From: Centropus unirufus
Lineage: Eukaryota > Chordata > Aves > Cuculiformes > Centropidae
Reading direction: 5' to 3'
Length of the DNA stretch: 64,000 nt
Assembly (NCBI GenBank): GCA_013397695.1
Contig: VYZI01000319.1
Span: 415,495-479,494 of the forward strand
Shown here: positions 1 through 10,145 of the stretch, one piece after another
How the letters are laid out: each line of letters starts with the position of its first letter
Numbering within the stretch: the stretch's first letter is position 1
Notes under the pieces: generated by a model
What the model saw: only the letters and a program-made list of their open reading frames with translations
Told to the model about the DNA's origin: nothing
Databases searched by the model: none
Program-made: the position numbers and the translations under genes

Positions 1-429
1 AGCTTTGTGAAAAAGCAGTGACAAATGCACATTGCAGATAACTTCACAGTCAGCGGCTGGGAAAATGTTTGAAAGCAACTCTTGAGTTTCTTGGGATCCA
101 TCCCTAAGATCATATTTTCCCCTATTCCAGACCGAAACAGGAGCCATCTAATAAGCCTAAACAAACTTTGTAGTCCCTCTGAGGAATGTGCAAATGGAAG
201 TTCTGTCCCCTCATCTTGGCTGTCAGCCTGTGTCAGGAGATGTCCTGGTTTTAGTCCCTAATTATGTTCTACTTGTGTAACACTGAGCAGACTTTGAGCA
301 TATTTGTCCCTGTCTCCATGACTGTGCTCCTTCTCCAATACAAATGAGGCACATTCCACTGGATGAGAGAGAGGTTTGAAGTATGAATGACCCAACATAG
401 GGGTGCCGTTCTGTGATCATCTGCACAGG
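1..429. other. Non-coding DNA, nothing recognised
   Basis: No exon-like block, repeat signature or RNA gene was recognised here. The sequence leads directly into the CR1 fragment that follows, whose left edge is approximate, so part of this stretch could be decayed CR1 5' sequence. Confidence 0.4.
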
Positions 430-1105
430 TTAAGGGCACTCATACTACCTGATCCTCAAGGCAGAAGGGTAGGCACTTGGCTGAGACCAAAAGCTATAGA
501 TCTACCCAAGCGGTCTGCACCATCTACACCTCCACGCAGATGGAGCTGCTGAAGGGAGAGGCTGCAGTGCAGACCTCAGACTACAGGAAGCGGGCAGACC
601 TTTCTCCTGGAGCAGGGGCAGGTGGCAGGGCTACGAGCAAAAGGTGTGCTCAGGTGAAGGATCTCCTACAGCACGTACAAGCTGCAGGAGGCAATAAGAA
701 GGAGTTATCTAACTGGTTCCAAGTGGAATCTGCAGTGGAACTACAGACCATGGCCAAATAGCCTGAAACCCCCCAACTGGCACACATCAGGGGAGAGGGG
801 CTGCGGGAAGTGGATAAGGCAGAAGAATGGAAGCTTGCAACAGCACGGACAAGGAGGAGGAATTGGCTTCCCCCAGAGCCTGAGATGCCCTTGCAGAACA
901 CAGAACCATTTTACTGCTCTACAGACTGAAGAGGAAAGACTCATCACATCAGGAGAGATTCTGAAACCAAGTAAGGCAGCCTAATTTGCTCCCTGGATAA
1001 CAACCAGCTCAATGAAGAAAAGGCAATGGGTTATAGAAATAGGAGACACTTCTCTGAGAGGTACGGAGGCACCCGTGAAACTGATAAGATGCATCCACCC
1101 TTAGA
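430..1105 (+). mobile_element. CR1 LINE fragment, ORF1 region (sense, degenerate)
   Basis: This is a 5'-region fragment of a chicken-repeat-1 non-LTR retrotransposon. Seen directly: a broken frame reads EEWKLATARTRRR, then LPPEPEMPLQN, and after a frameshift FTALQTEEER and ITSGE, in the order of the ORF1 C-terminal part of avian CR1. Next comes an AAGAAAAGGC...GGGTTAT block and IGDTSLRGT at about 1041-1067, matching the start of the ORF1 esterase-like domain (normally VGDSLLRGT). The catalytic-serine codon of the GDS block reads Thr here. An open frame from about 477 to 761 covers part of it, but frameshifts and stops make it a dead copy. Similarity fades near 1105, so the rest of the element is missing. 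Boundaries are approximate. CR1 membership is well supported; the subfamily was not determined. Confidence 0.72.
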
Positions 1106-2624
1106 TTTCTTATAATCTTTATGTCTACTCTGCACCAAATTCAGTATTGATATCTTTAAATGACTATGAATACCTCAAACTGGTTGGTCTTGGCTAGGAT
1201 TATTTCTGATTTTGATGCCTTACATTGTGTGCAGCCATTGGGCAAACAAATTCTCTCCATTTTCCCATAAATTCTAACACAACAAGTAACTGAGTCTAAA
1301 CAGTCAAAAAATGAAGGCACCAAATGAATTTACACACTTCATGCATTTTACAACTGTTGAAGAGTTGACTTTCTCAACTGTTTTCTTGGACAGAAGGAAT
1401 TTCTTCATTTCTTCATTCGTTAGGGAAATATTGAATGAAGGCTCGGGTAACACTTGTATTACAGCCTATAAACCATATGTTCATAATGCAATTTTTAAGT
1501 ATAATTCTTTCAAACAGACAAAATACTATCCCAATTATGGTATAACATTTTAGTATGACAAGGAGTCTTAAGAGATGGAACTTTTATTTCAAGTAGGTGT
1601 AATGGTAATGTAGATTGCATTCATTTGAACTGCATTTTAAACAAACTTCTAAATAAACTTTTTTTTCAGTAATTTCATTATCTGCTTTACATCGTTTTCC
1701 ATTATATCACATTCCATTACATTACATTAATTTTACCTTCCCTAGTCATGGGAAAACGTAAAACATTTCCATATGGTACAGTCTCCCAGGTGTTTTGAAC
1801 TGATCTAAGACACTGCTCCACTAAAAGGGTTGTCATGCTGCTTTCTTGTACTCTTGCTATTGTTCATGATAAGGCTGGTACAAGAAGAGAGAGGAAACAT
1901 GGAAATGTGCAGCCTGTACATGGGAAAGCATTCCCTTTGAGGCAGCAAAGAGGAATTACATCTGTCTAAACAGACCGTGGAACAGCATTCTTAGGCTCTG
2001 TCTCTGCTCTGTAGGGCATGTGCAGTGCTGGACACTAACAGAGACTTTCTTTCAGTCCAGATGCTCTTAGTCTAGGGAAAGAAAGACACAGCTCTCAAAA
2101 AGTACTCTCAGGAGAAACGTTAAGTGGGATATCAGCAATTATCACACACCTTCTGCTTGAACGTTTTCTTTTCAGCCCATGCTCCATCAGCATGTTTGTG
2201 GGATGCAGTCTAAGTTGCTCAGGCGTGTGCTATTTCTCGTGCTCTCAGGGCTCTGTTGACAGTTTGCTAATGTTCCCAACAGATGAGTCTGGCCTATGGC
2301 GTGGTTCGAGTGTCACCTCCACCATATGGTATAGTTAAAACTAGGTCAATAGAGACCTTTCTGCCCTCTAGTTCCTTTTGGGTGTTTTAACTATTTAAGC
2401 CACTACGTCAGCCCACAGAGGAATTTGTTTAAAAGAAAGCATGCACCGCCATCGCAATGCAAAGAGATGAGGTGATTTTGTTCACAAATTGATAAAGATC
2501 AAGAGACATTCTAGCTGATAAAGACCAGATGCATTGTATGCATTGGAGGTTGCTTGAATATCGGTAGCATAAGCTAGATCTTTGTGTGCAGAATCATTAT
2601 TAGTGCTTGTATTTGGGGTTTTTT
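1106..2624. other. Non-coding DNA between CR1 and the 2.6-kb open frame
   Basis: No repeat or gene recognised. There is a short run of ATTACA-like units near 1710-1730. A splice-flanked 46-nt block at 2283-2328 was examined and rejected because its reading phase cannot join the exon at 6290. Confidence 0.4.
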
Positions 2625-3317
2625 TCATGCTTTTTCACTTAGGCCATAAGTCCATAGTATTGACATCATGATGCAAGATATAAATTCAGGGCATGTATTT
2701 AAAGAATTATTTTTTTTATACATGAATGTGTGGCAACCCTGCATAGAGAACATGGACAACTCAGGAGCCTGAAAGGGGCTTGCTTTGCATGTGTACAATT
2801 CTGCTCCTGAAAATGCAAGCAATGATTTATTCCTACATCCCCTTGGAAGGATAGCTGAAGCTTGTGTTGTGTACCTTTTAAGAACTGAAGCCAGGTGGCA
2901 AGCTGTTGCATTTTCAGAAAAAGCCAGTGTTATCTGGGTTTTAGTCTTCCAATAAACTAACCACATAGCTAGCTCCCACTTACCCTTTTCATGCCTTTTT
3001 CTATCAATGCTTTTTGGCGAAAGCTTTCTCTTTTTTCCAGCTGGGTTGTTGCATAGAATAGATTCACTCACCAAACTTCTAACTGAGGTAGTGTTTGGAA
3101 TAGTACCTAATCTATCCGTGACAGCAGGATGCATTAAGTCAGAATGTGTAGTAAGCAAGGACAGAGTTGAAAAGCATTTGGGCTCAGTACTCGAGTATGG
3201 CAACGCAACGTCCAAGAGACGTTTTTGACATGGCTTTTTATTTGCCAAACATTTCACAGCTTGTTTTCTTTTAATTTGAATGCTTTGTGTTGAAAAATCG
3301 AGAACAGAAGGAAGCAA
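2625..3317 (-). other. Longest open frame in the window (230 codons), function unknown
   Basis: This minus-strand frame has 230 codons without a stop, clearly longer than the other open frames in the window. It does not begin with ATG: the first Met suited to eukaryotic initiation lies about a quarter of the way in (SDLMHPAV). Visible features are a basic stretch (GKKRKLSPKSIDRKRHEKGK) near the middle and scattered Cys residues, with no recognised domain, signal peptide or membrane span. No AATAAA was seen just beyond its end. It could be a chance frame, a retained exon or a relic of a mobile-element protein. I do not recognise it, and coding status is unproven. Confidence 0.2.
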
Positions 3318-3769
3318 AACCAGAAAGGTTTCATGATTGCATTTTTATAAATACAAATATTTTTATTTTAGCCTGTAATTTAAACAATCCATTATACTAA
3401 AACCTTCTTAATTATCAGCTGAAATGAAAAGCTTATAGGGCAGAGGTTAAATAAACTATTTTGTTTATCTCATGACAGATATATTTTAATTTGTTTGGCT
3501 CTTTAGAGGGGAAGAGAAAAAAAAAGCCCTCAGATATTTGCACAGCTTTACTGAAAATAAAATAGCAACAAGACCCAAAAAAGTCCTGTTAGCCCGTATT
3601 AGTACTACCAGATCAGCTACTCAACCTTGCCTCTGTAGTTGGGAGAAAGTACTTTCTATCTTAAAAAGATATGACTGAAAGTCTACAACATTTTTTCTAA
3701 CCCATCCTCTTATATTAAGACAGTTAGAATTTTGTGTCTTTCCTGAAAAATATTTGTCAATTCTTCATA

Positions 3770-5155
3770 AAGCTTTCAGTCATGGAGGCTGACGACCTCC
3801 CCCATCCTTAACTAGCCTCAAAGGTAGAGAGTTTCTCTAAGTTTTTGGCTGATTTTTTTTTACTGGAGTTCAAGCCCATTAGTTCTTATCCTATCCACCA
3901 TACACACAGTGAAAAAGCTGTTCCATGCTTCTTGGTGATAGCCTTATAAAATTGCTATTATGCCCATTCTCAGTTTTCTCTAATTTACCCTGATCAGTTC
4001 CAGTTCTCTCAGTCTTTCTTCATAGGTCATGTTTTCTAGATCTCTGATCTCTTCTTTCTGAGCGTTTTCAGACAGTTCATTTCTTTCTTTGAAACCTGAT
4101 GCCCCCAGATAGATGTGGTATTCCAACTGGAGCTTTACCACTGTCAGGCAGGGTTTAAGGGCTACTTCCTGCACTTTGCAGGCTGCTCTCCCAAACACAT
4201 TGCAGAAAGACGACTGCTTTTTCTTTCTGCAGTAGCACAATGGTGACTCTTGTTAGGCCTGTGATCTGCTCTATCTCTCATACTGTCATTTAGTGTTCCC
4301 CACCCTGAACAGCTGATTATTTTTGCCAGAGTATAGTCCCTTCTGCTTTTCTGTACAACATTTCGAACTTATTTTCTAAGAAATGCTCCAATTTCTGAAA
4401 GTCATTTTAAGCCTGACCAATGTCTTCCTGTTGTACATTTGCAGACTTAGTTAATGTGGTTTCTGTCCTATTGTCTGAGTTCTTAATGAAAACATTGCAT
4501 TTTGTAATGGATCTCCAGTTAGCAGGTCCTCTCAGTTGTTCAAGAACTTATTAATAACTACTCTCTAGTTGTGGTCATTCAAACAGTTTTTACTCACTTT
4601 GTAATACTTTTATCTAAAACTCATTTCTGAAATTTGCTTATGAAATTGTTATGTGTAATGGTGTTAAATTCCTTACTGAAATCAAAATATTGGAGAACCA
4701 GGTTTTTTTCACTGTCATGAACCCTTTCACCTTCCTTACAAGCAAAGTAGACTGATTTGTGATTTGCTCTTGACAAATTCGTGTTGACTCTTACTCATGT
4801 ACTTGTCTTTGAGTGGTTTTAAATTCTTAATTTGTTCCATTCTTTTCAGTGCATGGCATTTGAGCTGATTGCTCTATACTAAAAGACATAGATCTACTAG
4901 CTGTCTTGCCATCTTTGAGTACTTCTCACAGACAAGGAGCAATAGATCTTCATCCCCTTCTTGGCTATCCTAGGATGAAGTTCATACTACATGCCTGCTT
5001 TGAGAACTTAAATTTGTGGAAATGTTCTCCAGTTTATTTCCCTGTTTTAAACTGAGATTTTACTTCTTGGCATCTGGAGTAGCCACATGATCTCAGATCA
5101 CTCTTCTAATAAAAGTGTGCAAAAACGTATTTAACACTTCAGCTTTCCTTGTCTT
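3770..5155 (-). mobile_element. Ancient long CR1 LINE remnant (ORF2 reverse transcriptase to 3' region), antisense
   Basis: Read on the minus strand this is the distal half of a CR1 element of the type common in turtles, crocodilians and older bird lineages. Landmarks occur in consensus order on the plus strand: the 3' block with AGTGAAAAAGCTGTTCC at about 3910-3926, then CTCTCAGTCTTTCTTCATAGG at about 4006-4026. After these come the TATTCCAACTGGAGC block (4118-4132), TAATAACTACTCTCTAG (4553-4569), TTACTGAAATCAAAATATTGG (about 4673-4693), CTCTTGACAAATTCGTGTTGA (about 4767-4787) and CCTAGGATGAA (4968-4978). The last few correspond to the reverse-transcriptase part of ORF2. Many small indels and stops show an old, inactive copy. 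Edges are approximate. Confidence 0.75.
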
Positions 5156-5160
5156 TTGTC

Positions 5161-5285
5161 ATGGAATCGTAGAATCTTTTAGTTTGGAAAATAATTTTGA
5201 GATCATTGAATCCAACCGTAAACCTAACACTGCCAAGTCCACCACTAAACCATGTCTCTAAATGCCATGCCTACACACCTGTCGA
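5161..5285 (-). mobile_element. CR1 3'-end fragment, antisense
   Basis: The run begins GGAATCGTAGAATC, the inverted CR1 tail. It continues with a degenerate TTTGGAAAATAATTTTGAGATCATTGAATCCAACC block and then CCTAACACTGCCAAGTCC and ACCACTAAACCATGTC, the standard inverted CR1 3' UTR. It ends abruptly after about 125 bases, so it is a 5'-truncated insertion. It directly abuts the older antisense CR1 at its low-coordinate side. Confidence 0.8.
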
Positions 5286-5784
5286 TATTGTACTTTTGTG
5301 TTGAGGACTAGCTCTTTCATAGCCATAACAGAGTAGCCATACTTCAAACTCATGAAGCAGTACATCAGGCTTTTTCATTTCTGCTCTTCCCCACAGCCTC
5401 CTTCACCAGTAACATTCCAAACTTACTTCCCGCTCTTCTGACAGGTTCCTTAAGTAGTCAGCTCAGCCGTCTTGTTCAGCATCCAGCACTGTGGACAGCA
5501 GAAGAGTAGAGGCATTATGACCTATAAAAAATGGAAAATGTTGTGGTCTGACTGCCCTATAGGGAATGTTCTTTGTGGAAAGTAGTCACGGCCATCACTC
5601 TGGCTACCTGCTGTGGTGCACTGGCCACTAAGGGCCACTAAGGGAAGGGGTATTTGGCTTAGTTGAGTTTCTGCGGCACCTTCGTATTAATGCAGCCACA
5701 AATCATAGCATTTATAGTGGTGGTATCAGTGCTGGCAATGTTGTGTGCTTAGGAAAAGAATAGGGGAACCTGTTGTAGTTACAA
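5286..5784. other. Non-coding DNA, nothing recognised
   Basis: This stretch holds only a small local duplication (GGCCACTAAG repeated twice, near 5624-5646). No repeat family or exon was recognised, and the older CR1 homology does not obviously resume on this side. Confidence 0.4.
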
Positions 5785-5920
5785 GTAGAGTTTTATTTTA
5801 CAGTTGGGTTACTTGAGGCACAGAAAAACCAAGCATTATTTCCAGAATCTGATAGTAGGTTTTGTAATGCGAAATACCATCCAGAAGTCCTGACTGAAGC
5901 ATGTTACTCTCACACCAGAA
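5785..5920 (-). repeat. MIR/CORE-SINE-like fragment
   Basis: The plus strand reads TTTTATTTTACAG, then ACTTGAGGCACAGAAAAACC, a degenerate middle, then CATCCAGAAGTCCTGACTG and a terminal GTTACTCTCACACC. This follows the reverse complement of MIR (ATTTTACAGATGAGG, CTGAGGCACAGAG, then a CTAACCACTACACC-like end). The internal ACAG could be mistaken for a splice acceptor. The copy is old and diverged, and a related tRNA-derived core SINE is an alternative. Confidence 0.5.
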
Positions 5921-6289
5921 TTCACTCCTCAGCTATTTAAATAAAACTCTTGGGAACAGGGGTGAGGATAAGATATATGGGAAAGGAAATGAGAATATTA
6001 TCTTCCCTTTACTGTGTAATACTCATTTAAGAATGGCTAGAGCTTTCTGAATAATGAACATATTTTGGTATTTCATGTCAGTGCAAAATGCTGTCTGAAG
6101 GAGTTATTGTAAATGAGAAACTGCTATTGGAAAATTATTTTAAACCTCAGGAAAGTGCTGATTGCAGAAACAAAACACAGATATAATTTTGTAGTGTGAC
6201 TTCCAATTAGGAAAAATATTTCATTTTAAAGTTCTCTTGAAAAAGTAACTAGAATAACTCTGATTTTTTTCTTTTTTAATCCCTTGCAG

Positions 6290-6364
6290 CTCCCAGACAG
6301 CTGTATAATGGATTACTATGAAAAATACAAGCACAGAATGAATGAGCTTGAAGCATTTAATATG
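6290..6364 (+). CDS. Probable internal coding exon of an unidentified gene
   Basis: The block is 75 nt, exactly 25 codons, and fully open in phase 0. It is preceded by a long T-rich tract ending TTAATCCCTTGCAG and followed by ATG|GTAAAAG, an acceptable donor. It reads LPDSCIMDYYEKYKHRM and then NELEAFNM: hydrophilic, rich in charged and aromatic residues, and likely helical. The exon at 8619 continues the frame after a 2254-nt intron. The combined peptide would read NELEAFNM|DDIAWSGL. I do not recognise the family. The phase-0 entry means the preceding exon must end on a codon boundary, and none such was found upstream in the window. What is seen is the open frame and splice signals; that it is a gene is an inference. 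Confidence 0.5.
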
Positions 6365-8439
6365 GTAAAAGTTATAGGATTAATAATGTTACCGTGTATA
6401 CATGTGCTAGTCTAGAACAAAGCCCTGTTAAGTTTTATGTGGAGGTGGACTGTCTTATGCTGGGGTATGCAATCTCAAAAACAAAGCAGCTCCCCCTTTC
6501 AAACTTTGGAGCAGATCCTATTCCAAAACTATATTAGGTGTCAGTAAAATAATAAAGCGAACACATGGAAGATTCTTTTTCAAGAGGGACTATTACACTG
6601 GAAAATGAAATGTCAGTCTCCTTTTAAACCTAGACTGGTCTCAATGCAGCTATTTCATAAAAATACTTTTTGTTAAAATTCATTATTTCCCTCTTTAAAA
6701 ACGTTCTGCTTCATATAATATCATTTTCTTGTTGAACAATGTCTCAAAACCAACAAAGTAATATATTTTCCTGGCTTTATGGCATTCCATGTATTTTTGA
6801 TCTTTAATGTAATCTGTTTTGAAGATGTCTGTCCCATAGAGAAAACTGGCAAGGTGTCATTTGTACAAAAGAACCACTAGATAATGACTGTCCTTCCTGG
6901 GATTGTTCTGTGGAATTATAACCATCCAGAAGTGTATTGGCTCTCTTTCCCAAAATCATTATATTATCTAATCTTTCTTTCAGTTGAAAGTTGTTCTGGC
7001 TCCCTGCATAGAAGTTTTGATACTTCTGGATCGTCTTTGTTACCTCAAGGAGCAGGTATTTTTGCATTTTATTTTATGATACCTAAAGGCTACATCAGTG
7101 AAATGAGACTATTTCAGCCAATTTCTTACTGTGTAGACCAAAAGTCTCTGTTACAGAATTATTATGCTCATCATATTTGCAAAAGTATAAGCATTTATTC
7201 CATTTAACATAAACATATGCCCAGCAGATGTTTTTATCTTCAGTTAAGCAAGCAATAGTAAAGTTTATGTTCTTTTAATTGTATGGTAATTACTAGTCAA
7301 TAGTCAGTAAAAATTAAATAAATTAAACATCAAATCTCATTTTATGCAACATATTGTGATATTTATTAATTTAAAAGGGCATTGGAGGTGCTAAACAAAT
7401 ATTATGCTGTACATGCTAAAGCTTCCAATGACCATGTTTTAGGAGATATAATTCAAGAAATTTTGAATTAGTTCCAAAATGTTTATGCTTCCCTTTTATT
7501 GTTTCTTAATGAAGATCAGTGATGAGAGAGGGTCCACTTTTCAGCCAGATGGGTCAACTGAGGTACATTTGACTAACATACAGCCTGGATATATTTTACA
7601 AATATAGAGCAAATGTAATGAGCAAATGCTACTACATTTTACTCGATAATGATTTATATTAGTGTTTCTCCTAACACTAATTTTGAGCTTGGCCTGATTA
7701 ATTCAAAAGCAGCAGTCATGTTTTCTGTGCACCAGTAACACTTTTTTTGGATGAATATTAATTTGCTGGGAGGAAATGGTAGTGTCTTTCAGGTTCTGCT
7801 CTGGCCCACAGTCAAAATAAAATTTAAAAATAAAGTTTAAACCCATTCATGTGAGTAGCTCTATTTTTCCACCATAAACCTTCCATTTTAACAGCTCGAT
7901 TTCATCATAAGTAAAAATTTACTTTATTCTCTGCCATGGTGCATTTGGAACAACTGAGTTGTAGTAAATGTTATGCTTTTATTCTAAGTGGTAGTTTTAC
8001 TGAGAGGCAATTTCAAATATTTAAATAATGATATATTTTCCCAAATGCCATGCAGTTATAAATCACATAGAGGTCTGTAAGAGTTCCAACACAGGAGATC
8101 AGACTTGCTGCATTTAGCACTAATTTACCTTTTCTAAATCTAATGTATGCATTGATTTAATCTTTATTGATTCACAAAATGTGTTTAGGAATTAAAAGTA
8201 GAAATTATAAAAGCCATATGCAACTTGAAGAACAGATCCAGCTGGCTTTATTCATTTGAAGTCAGTTAATTAGCTTCAGTAGTAGAAAGTGCTGCATAAA
8301 ATGAGTAGGACTTGATCCTTGATTTCTGTGCCATAGTTCAACCAAAATAAAGCTTTATTGATGAAGGGGTGGTAAGCTCTCAGTTGATAGTGCCAGAAAT
8401 AATTTAATGTTTTTAAATTGCATCCTCATTTGAGTGTGC

Positions 8440-8506
8440 TTTTTTCTCAACAAACCTTCCATGATGCTCTTGTGAGGTAGGTATTTTTCTGTTTTTCAAT
8501 AAGGAT
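8440..8506 (-). repeat. MIR-like SINE trace inside the putative intron
   Basis: The plus strand carries CTCTTGTGAGGTAGGTAT, followed by a T-rich stretch and CAATAAGGA. This resembles the reverse complement of the MIR 3' part (CCCTATGAGGTAGGTACTATTAT...). The match is short and weakly bounded. It lies 113 nt upstream of the putative last exon. Confidence 0.35.
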
Positions 8507-8618
8507 AGTTTTAAATATTTTTTTGCAATTTTGTGTTTCAAAATGTGAACCTATTACCGTATTTTTGCTTTTAAGTCAAACACATTTTTATGTACTTCAG
8601 TCATATATCATTTTACAG

Positions 8619-8717
8619 GACGACATTGCCTGGTCTGGACTTGTGAAGTTATTTGATCCCGTGAAATCCCCCAGATGCTATGCAGTTATTGCTCTGAAGA
8701 AACAGCCATGTTTTTAA
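8619..8717 (+). CDS. Probable terminal coding exon of the same unidentified gene
   Basis: Following TCATATATCATTTTACAG, the frame reads DDIAWSGLVKLFDPVK, then SPRCYAVIALKKQPCF and a TAA stop at 8715-8717. Its phase 0 matches the donor at 6364, giving a continuous C-terminus of 57 residues over the two exons. There is no membrane segment; the C-terminal part alternates hydrophobic and basic residues and ends Cys-Phe. An alternative acceptor TATGTACTTCAG at 8600 would keep the frame and add six residues (SYIILQ). An AATAAA lies about 150 nt past the stop. The family was not recognised. A fossil exon or chance frame remains possible. Confidence 0.48.
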   Translation, partial: DDIAWSGLVKLFDPVKSPRCYAVIALKKQPCF

Positions 8718-8900
8718 GTGGAAGCAAATTGCAGATAGGTTGAAAGCTCTGAACTGATACTGCTGTTTCCTTGCATTTATTCTGTGATTTTAATTGGTTC
8801 CTCAAGTATCCCGACTGTTTGCTTTTCAGCTGCAAAAGTAACAGGTGCAATGCCTCTTTGAATCACAAGAAATAAATATATCTTCTCTAAATACCATTGC
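8718..8900 (+). other. Putative 3' UTR and cleavage zone
   Basis: This is the sequence from the TAA stop to just past the polyadenylation signal. The 3' end is placed 15-25 nt after AATAAA by general rule, not by any observed cleavage evidence. Its existence depends on the exon calls upstream. Confidence 0.35.
8871..8876 (+). promoter_or_regulatory. Candidate polyadenylation signal AATAAA
   Basis: A canonical AATAAA sits about 150 nt after the putative stop codon, a normal distance for a short vertebrate 3' UTR. The hexamer is frequent in AT-rich DNA, so the value lies in its position relative to the two exons. Confidence 0.4.
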
Positions 8901-10055
8901 TTCCTCATGTCAGTTATTAAACAGTGTTCAACATCTGTCTTTATTATAAAAGTTATGACCCATATTATGTGATTATTATTTTACAATAGTTTTTGTTTCT
9001 TCTTTATAAGGCGTTACACTGGGTATCACTACCCCTTCTTTTGATATTTCGAATTGTAAGGTCATACCTTCTCAGTTCTTACCAGTGACTGGCACCAGCT
9101 GTCTCAGACTAGCCTCACCTTTGTTTTTTCTGGATTCCGATGGTGTGTAATACAAACAAAAAAATGACCTGCAGTGTACGCAAAAGGTTCACAGACCTAG
9201 ATAGTAACTACCTGCAAGGAGAACTTTTGTGTTTCCCCCTTCTTCCTTCAGGCGCGTTCCTGGCATGCACTTATTCGCCTGTCACTCTGAAAGAAAAAAA
9301 TGTGTGTGCTCTAGTCCAGTGGGAGATTTCCCAGTGTTTAAGAATCAGCTGCCCTGCTGGAGTTCACTCTGTAATCCTTGGGTTTTATCAGAAAGCTATT
9401 ATCTGGCCCAAATGTGTTGGGTATAAATACTTCGGGTACCCAAGTGAATTGAAACTTGCTAGGCAGTTTCCCGTTGTCTGTACTGCATTCATGAGTGGGA
9501 AATTTATTTGTTGATGTATTTATCTCAATGGGTTGCCTAATTAAACTTGCAGATTTTCCATCAATTAAAAAGAGAAAAGTTTTTATTCTAAGTCCTAGTG
9601 TTTTTATTAGAATTTTCCAGCATATATAAAACATAATTAACTACCAGCACACAGAAAAAAGGACAATGAATGAATAATAAAATACTACACTAAAGAAGGA
9701 AAAGGGAGAATGCAACTTTGGTGGGCAGAAGATGAGAATAATAGAAAATATTTTTCTATTAATGGTATAATGACGGTTATAATCATGGGAATCAGACTGA
9801 GGTTCAGTTGTGAGTAGGAACAAATCTTATTCTGTTTCAGTCTGCAGAATATAATGAGAAGCTGTGAACATGTCCATTCAAGAAAAGAGAAGGTATTTTT
9901 CTAACAAGTCACATCTTCCTTGATGTGTTCATTTGCAAGAAATCCTTTTTTGGTGGTGTAAGTTCACTGCGGTCTATTTTAGGAGTCCCAGTCCTTATTA
10001 GTTCCATGGATCCAGTAAGTGCTTCTCACATATTTTTGGTCCCAGGACATTCAGT
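8901..10055. other. Non-coding DNA with a chance open frame
   Basis: There is a 125-codon frame at 9140-9514, but it has overlapping frames on both strands and no recognisable domain or splice context. A TATAAATA at 9421-9428 has no supporting promoter architecture. Nothing else was recognised. Confidence 0.35.
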
Positions 10056-10145
10056 CCTTAGGGCTGCCAAACACCTGCAATACCCAAGGAAAATAACAGA
10101 AGTTGCAGGTGCTCACAGCATCTTTAGAGCTGAGCTAAGGAAGGA
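10056..10145. repeat. Ancient sauropsid palindromic repeat fragment
   Basis: CACCTGCAA (10072-10080) and its exact inverse TTGCAGGTG (10103-10111) flank a short spacer. The right arm continues as GGTGCTCACAGCATCTTTA. This resembles an abundant turtle, crocodilian and bird repeat in which CACCTGCAA...TTGCAGGTGCTCAGCACCT flanks a GAAGTCAATGGG core; here the core is eroded. A family name could not be assigned. Confidence 0.5.

Noticed and set aside
2299..2325. GGTTCGAG resembling a tRNA T-arm
   Set aside because: No D-arm, anticodon arm or acceptor stem could be placed around it.
2283..2328. 46-nt block between an acceptor-like CCCAACAG and a donor-like GTATAG
   Set aside because: The entry phase needed to join the phase-0 exon at 6290 creates an immediate TGA, and the donor is weak.
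9140..9514. 125-codon plus-strand open frame
   Set aside because: It overlaps open frames in other registers and on the other strand, with no domain, splice context or composition that suggests coding.
9842..9891. Short block after TATTCTGTTTCAG ending at GAGAAG|GTATTT
   Set aside because: The donor is weak, the peptide is short and unremarkable, and no neighbouring exon fits.
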